Assembly (NCBI GenBank): GCA_964625275.1
Contig: CAZVBH010000008.1
Location: 1-43,339 of the forward strand
Direction of reading: 5' to 3'
DNA from: UBA3775 sp964625275
GTDB lineage: Bacteria; Bacillota; Clostridia; Lachnospirales; Lachnospiraceae
Length of the DNA stretch: 43,339 nt
Positions within the stretch are counted from its first letter, which is position 1; each line of letters opens with the position of its first letter. A program made the translations under genes and the position numbers. Below the pieces are notes generated by a model, which was not told the origin of the DNA, did not search any database, and saw only the letters and a program-made list of their open reading frames with translations. This document shows, in pieces, positions 1-5,117 of this stretch.

Positions 1-640
1 TAAGAGTTACCATTTCTCTATAAAAGCCTGACTGATGAGCCTTGTCTAATGGTACGTCATACTCATCTATTAAGATGACTGTTTTAGTACCATAATGTTT
101 TGACAGCAACATTGAAAGTTGATATAAAGATTCTTCAATAGTGGATATAGTCATGGCACTATTACCATTAGGCAATAATTCAACCAAGGACTCATACTTT
201 GCCTTATCTTTACAGTCAAGTCTATCGCTTTCTGAAAGAAATGAAAAACGCCTTGCTTCATTCCAAATGATATTTTTCAAAGGATTACAAGCTGCCTCGA
301 AATTTAATCCGTCAACACTCTTTAACGAAATAAATATTACAGGATACTTACCCATATGCTTCTCACAAATTTCCTTGTTTTCAGTAACCTTCAATCCATC
401 AAAAAGAGATTTATCACAACCAACCTCAAAAAATGATTTGAGCATACTCATGTTCAAGGTCTTGCCAAAACGGCGAGGTCTTGTAAACAACGTCACTTCA
501 TTACTTTTTCTCATTAAATCTATTATCAATTCTGATTTATCAACATAATAAGAATTCCTTGTACGAAGCTTAGGAAAACTATCTATGCCAATTGGTAACG
601 GTTTTCTATAAGTATTTTCACTCATTCTATTTTCTGTCAT
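1..640 (-). CDS. AAA-ATPase-like protein (PF09820 type), truncated by the window edge
   Basis: An open frame runs from an ATG at 640 down to base 1 without a stop, so the C-terminal part lies outside the window. The start is set by a GAGGTG-type ribosome-binding site just upstream. The N-terminus reads MTENRMSENTYRKPLPIGID, followed by the family hallmark YYVDKS. A Walker A-like P-loop variant is seen at TRPRRFGKT, and a Walker B strand at TVILIDEYDVPLDKA near the window edge. These features match the AAA-ATPase_like family, large proteins of the gut Firmicutes and Bacteroidetes that usually end in a PD-(D/E)XK nuclease-like domain and are highly paralogous. Their biological role is not established, and a mobile or defence connection is only inference. 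The nuclease-like domain cannot be checked here. It lies downstream of the loaP-like gene in the same orientation. Confidence 0.85.
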   Translation of the reverse strand, partial: MTENRMSENTYRKPLPIGIDSFPKLRTRNSYYVDKSELIIDLMRKSNEVTLFTRPRRFGKTLNMSMLKSFFEVGCDKSLFDGLKVTENKEICEKHMGKYPVIFISLKSVDGLNFEAACNPLKNIIWNEARRFSFLSESDRLDCKDKAKYESLVELLPNGNSAMTISTIEESLYQLSMLLSKHYGTKTVILIDEYDVPLDKAHQSGFYREMVTL

Positions 641-680
641 TACAAACACCTCACTTTCAGTAGCAATGTAACCTTATCTG

Positions 681-702
681 AAAAGACCCGCTTCTTAAGC
701 GG
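681..702 (-). terminator. weak hairpin terminator overlapping the loaP-like stop codon
   Basis: A perfect 6-bp stem (CCGCTT/AAGCGG, 3-nt loop) at 688-702 contains the stop codon of the upstream gene and is followed on the minus strand by a short T-rich run. It may limit read-through into the AAA-ATPase gene. The U-tract is short, so it could be leaky. Confidence 0.45.
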
Positions 703-1222
703 TGTGATGACTTTCATCTATTTTTTCGATAATTTCCAATCCAACCTGACAATCTGTAATGCTTCCAAACATTTCGATACTAAGCCAGGCAATTCTTTTA
801 TGTCTGTTTATCTTCTTAATAGCACCTTCCATGCCTACTAATGGTCCACTGGTAATTCTGACTTTATCATTCTCAATAACACCAATTGACATTTCTACTT
901 TTTGGTCTTTGTTACCCATGCGCAGCAAAAGTGCAACCTCCTCATCAGTCAATGGCACAATTTCATCACCTGTCTTAAGTATGCGAGATGAGCCGACCAC
1001 TCTGGAAAGTTCCTGTATCAACTCTTCAATTTGTTCAGTTACAAGAAAAACGTAGCCGGGAAAAAGTATCTTCTCCTCTACATGCCACTTACCCTGATAT
1101 CTTTTCTTTTGTTCATAGAGAGGAATAAAGCCCTGCTCTAAGATTTCAGAATCAATAAGACTTTTTAATTTTGCGAGAGTTTTGTGTTCAGTACCGCTAC
1201 GTACCTGCATTACATACCACAT
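695..1222 (-). CDS. loaP: NusG-family specialised transcription antiterminator, LoaP-like
   Basis: This 175-aa protein opens with MWYVMQVRSGTEHKT, the NGN-domain start of NusG paralogues. It has the family FPGYVFL strand near residue 55 and a C-terminal KOW motif (DKVRITSGPLVGMEGAIKK, about residues 120-138). A short linker and the basic KKINRHKR patch resemble LoaP, the Firmicutes NusG paralogue that binds RNA polymerase and promotes read-through of terminators in long operons for polysaccharides or secondary metabolites. Housekeeping NusG would normally sit beside secE/rplK, which are absent here. The ATG has an AAGGAGA ribosome-binding site. Its natural target would be expected immediately downstream, but there only the AAA-ATPase-like gene is visible, so the regulated operon is unknown. 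The NusG family is secure; the LoaP assignment is probable. Confidence 0.75.
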   Translation of the reverse strand: MWYVMQVRSGTEHKTLAKLKSLIDSEILEQGFIPLYEQKKRYQGKWHVEEKILFPGYVFLVTEQIEELIQELSRVVGSSRILKTGDEIVPLTDEEVALLLRMGNKDQKVEMSIGVIENDKVRITSGPLVGMEGAIKKINRHKRIAWLSIEMFGSITDCQVGLEIIEKIDESHHTA

Positions 1223-1323
1223 AGCTATCTCCTTATTACCGGTGATTAATTACCAAATTAATTTTTATAGTCCTATGTTAGCACAAGGCAAAAAAAATAT
1301 CAACAGTACTTCAACACTCAGAC

Positions 1324-1352
1324 TTGATTTATCTTTTTACTAATGTTATAAT
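1324..1352 (+). promoter_or_regulatory. promoter for the small antisense RNA
   Basis: TTGATT (1324-1329) and a perfect TATAAT (1347-1352) are separated by 17 bp, giving a predicted start near 1359. No ORF follows on this strand before a terminator-like hairpin, which points to a small RNA. Confidence 0.7.
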
Positions 1353-1358
1353 ATGACT

Positions 1359-1450
1359 AATAAAAGGCACCACCGATAGACGGTTGGCCTGATTTATATT
1401 AAAGCAACAGAATAGCCGCTCAGTTAGTCAGACCGGGGCGGCTATTTTTG
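1359..1450 (+). ncRNA. putative antitoxin RNA of a type I toxin-antitoxin module
   Basis: The predicted transcript starts just below a 17-bp-spaced promoter and ends at a 9-bp perfect hairpin (AATAGCCGC 1411-1419 / GCGGCTATT 1438-1446) followed by a T run. It converges on, and overlaps by antisense, the last codons and 3' end of the 32-aa toxin gene at 1442-1540. Its 5' end (from about 1366) resembles, in inverted orientation, the 5' leader of the toxin message (about 1617-1645). This arrangement is like other convergent type I systems such as txpA/RatA. The exact ends are inferred. Confidence 0.55.
1411..1446. terminator. bidirectional hairpin between toxin gene and antitoxin RNA
   Basis: Perfect 9-bp inverted repeat with GC-rich core. 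On the plus strand it is followed by TTTTTG, a fair intrinsic terminator. On the minus strand it lies directly after the toxin stop codon and would stabilise or end the toxin mRNA, although the T-tract there is poor. Confidence 0.65.
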
Positions 1451-1540
1451 TGTCTTATTACTATCTTTACCGATAGAATATCCTATACCGAAGCAGGTCA
1501 AGCCAAAGCTTAACACTGCAATAAGTCCTAAAATATCCAT
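1442..1540 (-). CDS. 32-aa hydrophobic holin-like type I toxin
   Basis: A complete 33-codon frame starts at ATG 1540 behind a very strong AGGAGG ribosome-binding site and ends at TAG 1442. The peptide begins MDILGLIAVLSFGLTCFGIG and ends YSIGKDSNKTQK: one membrane-spanning helix followed by a charged tail. That matches in shape the small 'putative holin-like toxin' peptides scattered through clostridial genomes, which insert in the membrane when not silenced by an antisense RNA. The long leader (about 1541-1660) contains a CGGAGGG/CCCTCCG hairpin whose CCCTCC arm could pair with the ribosome-binding site and hide it. A convergent small RNA overlaps its 3' end. Function is inferred from architecture; no sequence search was possible. 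Confidence 0.65.
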   Translation of the reverse strand: MDILGLIAVLSFGLTCFGIGYSIGKDSNKTQK

Positions 1541-1587
1541 GGCTCAGCCCTCCTTTCTTCAGATTCTCTTGCAAGTATCTATGTAAT

Positions 1588-1608
1588 CGGAGGGTCACAG
1601 TCCCTCCG
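1588..1608 (-). promoter_or_regulatory. leader hairpin with anti-Shine-Dalgarno arm in the toxin mRNA
   Basis: Perfect 7-bp stem CGGAGGG (1588-1594) / CCCTCCG (1602-1608). In the minus-strand transcript the CCCTCC arm is complementary to the GGAGGG of the toxin ribosome-binding site about 40 nt downstream. It therefore could switch between a closed and an open leader, as seen in other type I toxin messages. The switching itself is inference. Confidence 0.4.
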
Positions 1609-1739
1609 TAGAAGGCCTACCGCCTACCGTTATGGTGGCACCCACTATCATGGTATCATAATATGACAAAAATTTCAATAATAGTTTATATGATTTCCGT
1701 CATTATTCAATAAGTAGATTCCCGTCCTTACTGCATTAC

Positions 1740-1828
1740 ACAGGGAATACGAACAAATATGCTTGCACGTAAGAGCATGATAGGCGTAAGCGCTCGTCGT
1801 GCATCATATTTGTGAGTATTCCCGTCCT
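1740..1828. repeat. palindromic dispersed repeat, copy 1
   Basis: This 89-bp element has 19-nt terminal arms (1743-1761 and 1805-1823) that are complementary at 17 of 19 positions, flanked by ACA on the left and GTCCT on the right. The arms are built on GGGAATAC...CAAATATG. The middle shares the stretch TTGCACGTAAGAGCATGATA (plus GGCG) with a second copy at 40626-40715. An extra arm-like ATTCCCGTCC lies at 1718-1727. There is no ORF inside. It is a REP/MITE-like element located between the toxin module and the pyrB promoter. Confidence 0.8.
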
Positions 1829-1863
1829 TCCTAGTAAATAGTGAAAAAATCTTTATTTGGCTC

Positions 1864-1892
1864 TTGTTTCTCAATCCCACTTATTGTATAAT
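1864..1892 (+). promoter_or_regulatory. pyrBI promoter
   Basis: TTGTTT (1864-1869), 17-bp spacer, perfect TATAAT (1887-1892). The predicted start near 1899 leaves a leader of about 74 nt ahead of pyrB. Confidence 0.75.
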
Positions 1893-1972
1893 TCTTACGA
1901 TTATCAGAACTAAGTTTTAACTACTGTAAACAGCAGTGGATTTTACGATAATTTTAAAATGGAGGACATCTA

Positions 1973-2899
1973 ATGAGACATCTGTTAAATCCTTTGGACT
2001 TTTCAGTTGATGAAGTTGATTATATGCTTCGATTAGCCCAAAATATTATGAAGAATCCGGACAAGTATGCGCATGTTTGTGACGGCAAAAAGCTTGCTAC
2101 TCTTTTCTATGAGCCTAGCACACGTACAAGACTCAGCTTTGAAGCTGCAATGCTTAATCTTGGTGGAAAGACACTTGGTTTCCAGTCTGCCGCTTCTTCT
2201 TCCGCATCTAAGGGAGAAAGCGTTGCCGATACAATCAGAGTTATTTCCTGTTATGCAGATATTTGTGCAATGAGACATCCTAAGGAAGGTGCTCCGATGG
2301 TTGCAGCACAATATTCCGGGATTCCGGTTATAAATGCAGGCGATGGTGGTCATAACCATCCTACCCAGACCTTTACCGATCTTCTTACAATTCTTGAATT
2401 AAAAGGCAGACTTGATAATATGACCATTGGTCTTTGTGGAGACCTTAAATTCGGTCGTACCGTTCACTCACTTATCAATGCCATGAAGCGTTATCCTAAT
2501 GTTAAATTTGTTCTTATCTCTCCTGAGGAATTAAGTATACCTCAGTATCTGAGAGAAATGCTTATCAATGAAAATTATAATTTTGAAGAGGTTCGTAAGC
2601 TCGAGGATGTAATCGGTGACCTTGACATTCTTTACATGACACGAGTTCAGAAGGAACGTTTCTTTAATGAAGAGGAATATATCCGCTTAAAGAACAGCTT
2701 TATCCTAGACCGCGAAAAGCTTTCTCTTGCAAAGCCTGACTGTTATGTTCTTCATCCTCTTCCTCGTGTAAATGAAATCACTGTGGACGTCGATAACGAT
2801 CCAAGGGCTGCTTATTTCAAGCAGGTTCAAAATGGTGTATATGTCAGAATGGCACTTATTCTCATTTTGCTCGGACTCGATAAAAAAGTTGAATTTTAA
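1973..2899 (+). CDS. pyrB: aspartate carbamoyltransferase catalytic subunit
   Basis: PyrB joins carbamoyl phosphate and L-aspartate to give N-carbamoyl-aspartate, the first committed step of pyrimidine synthesis, in the cytoplasm. The 308-aa length is typical. The carbamoyl-phosphate loop PSTRTRLSFEAA is at about residues 49-60, followed by the family lysine/serine loop (SSASKGES), the GGHNHPTQTFTDL motif near residue 130, and the C-terminal HPLPRVNEI aspartate-binding loop near residue 263. The start has a GGAGG ribosome-binding site. pyrI follows after 18 bp, so the enzyme is probably the allosteric two-subunit type. The gene has its own promoter and a strong terminator after pyrI. Nothing unusual was seen. 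Confidence 0.97.
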   Translation: MRHLLNPLDFSVDEVDYMLRLAQNIMKNPDKYAHVCDGKKLATLFYEPSTRTRLSFEAAMLNLGGKTLGFQSAASSSASKGESVADTIRVISCYADICAMRHPKEGAPMVAAQYSGIPVINAGDGGHNHPTQTFTDLLTILELKGRLDNMTIGLCGDLKFGRTVHSLINAMKRYPNVKFVLISPEELSIPQYLREMLINENYNFEEVRKLEDVIGDLDILYMTRVQKERFFNEEEYIRLKNSFILDREKLSLAKPDCYVLHPLPRVNEITVDVDNDPRAAYFKQVQNGVYVRMALILILLGLDKKVEF

Positions 2900-2917
2900 T
2901 TTAAGGAGGCAGTTTAC

Positions 2918-3352
2918 ATGTTAAGTATAGGCGGATTATCTGAAGGTGTCGTAATTGATCATATAAAGGCCGGCGGTGCAATGAGAATTTATAATTATCT
3001 TCAGATGGATAAATGGGATACTCAGATTGCCATTATTAAAAATGCTACCAGCAAAAAGATGGGTAAAAAGGATATAATAAAAATTGAAGGACCAATGAGC
3101 GACAGGCTGGACATGCTCGGAGTTCTCGATCCAAATATTACTTTTAATATTATTAAAGATAATAAAATTGTTGAAAAGCGTAAGGTTAATGTACCTGATG
3201 AGGTAGTGAACATCATTCACTGTCACAATCCAAGATGCATTACTTCAATTGAGCAGGAGCTTCCTCACATTTTCAAGCTCGCTGATGCTGAAAAGAAAAC
3301 ATACAGATGCGCTTATTGTGACCAGCAGTACAAAGAAAAGGCATTATGGTAA
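2918..3352 (+). CDS. pyrI: aspartate carbamoyltransferase regulatory subunit
   Basis: This 144-aa subunit binds nucleotides in its N-terminal domain and docks on PyrB through a C-terminal zinc domain. The four zinc cysteines are visible as C102-x4-C107 and C131-x2-C134, in HCHNPRC and RCAYC. The N-terminal region (VIDHIKAGGAMRIYNYL) is the usual effector-binding start. It is translated from an AAGGAGG site 18 bp after pyrB and is followed at once by an intrinsic terminator, so pyrBI is a two-gene operon. PyrI makes the complex responsive to ATP and CTP in characterised relatives. Confidence 0.96.
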   Translation: MLSIGGLSEGVVIDHIKAGGAMRIYNYLQMDKWDTQIAIIKNATSKKMGKKDIIKIEGPMSDRLDMLGVLDPNITFNIIKDNKIVEKRKVNVPDEVVNIIHCHNPRCITSIEQELPHIFKLADAEKKTYRCAYCDQQYKEKALW

Positions 3353-3358
3353 AGTTTA

Positions 3359-3388
3359 ACGGGCACCGTTTTCACGGTGCCCGTTTTT
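3359..3388 (+). terminator. pyrBI intrinsic terminator
   Basis: Perfect 11-bp stem (3359-3369 / 3374-3384) with a 4-nt loop followed by TTTT. It sits 7 bp after the pyrI stop and separates this operon from the convergent ABC-transporter operon. The minus strand lacks a T run after the stem, so it acts mainly on the plus strand. Confidence 0.92.
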
Positions 3389-3406
3389 ATGGCTTTGAAA
3401 TAAATT

Positions 3407-4408
3407 TTACGGTTTTGAAATAATAATCTTATCTCCTGCTACTTCAAGCTTAACCTTATTTCCTGTAATTCCAATTGCTTCGAGTGCTTCTCTTGGAATC
3501 TGTAATCTTCCGACACGATCTATAATTACATAATCTTCATGTACGATAGTTTTTTCATTAGAGCCTTCAGCTTGATTAGCTTCGCTTGTATTTCCACTAT
3601 TGTCCTTCAGGCTAAAATCAGTATTTCCTGACTTATCCTGTCTGATTACACGTTCACTGCTGGTCTTTCCGTCACGAATCATTATTACTCGCTTTACTTT
3701 ATTGGCAAGATTGACATCATGGGTAACTATTACAATGGTAGTTCCAAGCTCTTTATTCAATTTGTTGAATACTTCAAGAATCTGGTCTGAGGTTTTTTGG
3801 TCTACTGAGCCTGTTGGTTCATCTGCAAGCAGCAGCTTTGGATTATTTGCAAGTGCTATTGCTATTGCTATTCTTTGCTGTTCTCCGCCTGAAAGCTGGC
3901 TTAGCTTTGATTCTTTTCTGTGAGACATACCAACGAGCTCGAGTAATTCAAGTGCTCTTTTTTCTTTATCTTCCTTTGATTTATTAAAAAGCATTGGAAG
4001 CATTACATTCTGAATTGCCGTCAGATAAGGAAAAAGATTTCGTGCATTATTCTGCCAAACAAAGCCTACAGTCTCCTGCTTATAGCTTACATACTCTTTT
4101 TCATTCATCTTGAAGAGGTCTTTGCCATCTACATAAAGCTTTCCGGCTGATGGGCGGTCAAGTCCGCCAATCATATTTAAGAAGGTGGACTTTCCCGAGC
4201 CTGAGCTTCCGATAATTGCCACGAATTCGCCTTTATTAATTTTGAGCTCAAGTCCCTGGAGAGCGAGCACCTCTGTATCTGAGGTTTTATAAATTTTTAC
4301 AAGATTCTCACAGAGAATCATTGTATTTTCATCCAAATAATCTTCAAGCTCTTTGTCGGTTGAGGCTGTATAAGCTGACATAAAATCATTTTTAGCTTCT
4401 TCACTCAT
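3407..4408 (-). CDS. MacB/LolD-type ABC ATPase with a C-terminal AbrB-like domain
   Basis: The 333-aa protein has Walker A GSSGSGKST at residues 67-75, the signature LSGGEQQR, and Walker B LLLADEPTG followed by the H-loop VTHD: a complete ATPase of the MacB/LolD class. After a polar linker rich in Ser/Asn it ends in a domain of about 45 residues, VIIDRVGRLQIPREALEAIG and onward, that reads like a SpoVT/AbrB swapped-hairpin module. That tail is not part of a normal ABC ATPase. The ATG at 4408 is preferred over an in-frame TTG at 4426 because the GGAGGT ribosome-binding site lies between them. It overlaps the previous ATPase gene by 8 bp, implying translational coupling. It is the last gene of an FtsX-type transporter operon. 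Confidence 0.9.
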   Translation of the reverse strand: MSEEAKNDFMSAYTASTDKELEDYLDENTMILCENLVKIYKTSDTEVLALQGLELKINKGEFVAIIGSSGSGKSTFLNMIGGLDRPSAGKLYVDGKDLFKMNEKEYVSYKQETVGFVWQNNARNLFPYLTAIQNVMLPMLFNKSKEDKEKRALELLELVGMSHRKESKLSQLSGGEQQRIAIAIALANNPKLLLADEPTGSVDQKTSDQILEVFNKLNKELGTTIVIVTHDVNLANKVKRVIMIRDGKTSSERVIRQDKSGNTDFSLKDNSGNTSEANQAEGSNEKTIVHEDYVIIDRVGRLQIPREALEAIGITGNKVKLEVAGDKIIISKP

Positions 4409-5108
4409 TGACGGTACCTCCTTCAAGATTATTTTTATAATTTATTATTTCACCATCCAGAATTTCATAGACACAGTCACCATATTCCATCATTCTTGGA
4501 TCATGAGTGGTCATGACTATTGTTAGTCCTTCCTTTGCGATAAGTGTCTTGAATAAATTTATCACCTTCAGGCTTGTATAGGAATCCAGCTCACCCGTAG
4601 GTTCATCTGCGAAAATCACTTTCGGTTTATGGGCTATGGCTCTGGCAATTGCTACTCTTTGCTGCTCACCGCCTGAAAGCTCCTCCGGCATATGCGTTGC
4701 TCTTTTGGAGAGATTAACCATTTCGAGACATTCCTTTACACGTTCATCCCTGTCGCCCTTATAATCAGACAATCTGAGAGCATATTCTACATTTTGATAT
4801 GCTGACATTACCGGAATAAGTGCAACTGACTGAAAGATAAAGCCAAGCTCCTTACGCCTGATTTTTTCCAGCTGGGAATAGCTGTAATCAGTTATATCCA
4901 CATTATCAAGCTCAAGAGTTCCTTCTGTCTGCTTATCAAGGCAGCCGATTATATTTAAAAGTGTTGTCTTGCCGCTGCCGGAACGTCCTTTCAGTATTGT
5001 CAGAGCTCCCTTTGGAACGCTTATATCAATGCCTTTTAATGCATAGAAGTCCTCTCCTGCAACCTTAAAGCATCTCTTTATTCCATTTGCTTTTATAATA
5101 TTTTCCAT
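4401..5108 (-). CDS. MacB/LolD-type ABC transporter ATPase
   Basis: A standard 235-aa nucleotide-binding subunit: Walker A GRSGSGKTT near residue 41, signature LSGGEQQR, Walker B VIFADEPTGELD and the switch histidine in TTHDPRMM. This group energises FtsX-domain permeases that do mechanotransmission (for example efflux, lipoprotein release or peptide sensing) and not ordinary import. It begins 9 bp after the large permease behind an AGGAGG site and overlaps the next ATPase gene by 8 bp. Two different ATPases with one permease suggest a heterodimeric nucleotide-binding pair, which would fit a permease that holds both half-transporters in one chain. Confidence 0.93.
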   Translation of the reverse strand: MENIIKANGIKRCFKVAGEDFYALKGIDISVPKGALTILKGRSGSGKTTLLNIIGCLDKQTEGTLELDNVDITDYSYSQLEKIRRKELGFIFQSVALIPVMSAYQNVEYALRLSDYKGDRDERVKECLEMVNLSKRATHMPEELSGGEQQRVAIARAIAHKPKVIFADEPTGELDSYTSLKVINLFKTLIAKEGLTIVMTTHDPRMMEYGDCVYEILDGEIINYKNNLEGGTVNE

Positions 5109-5117
5109 GAGAGCCTC

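Larger units (their letters stand above)
1541..1972. other. 432-bp intergenic region between toxin gene and pyrB
   Basis: It holds the toxin leader (about 1541-1660), the palindromic repeat copy 1 (1740-1828), the pyrB promoter (1864-1892) and a 74-nt pyrB leader. No further ORF was seen. The leader has no convincing terminator/antiterminator pair, so PyrR-type attenuation is not supported. Confidence 0.7.

Noticed and set aside
141..548. 135-aa plus-strand frame at the left edge
   Set aside because: It mirrors the AAA-ATPase-like gene on the minus strand, which has recognisable motifs.
1893..1972. PyrR-type attenuator ahead of pyrB
   Set aside because: Only a weak partial dyad is visible; no terminator/antiterminator pair or U-tract.
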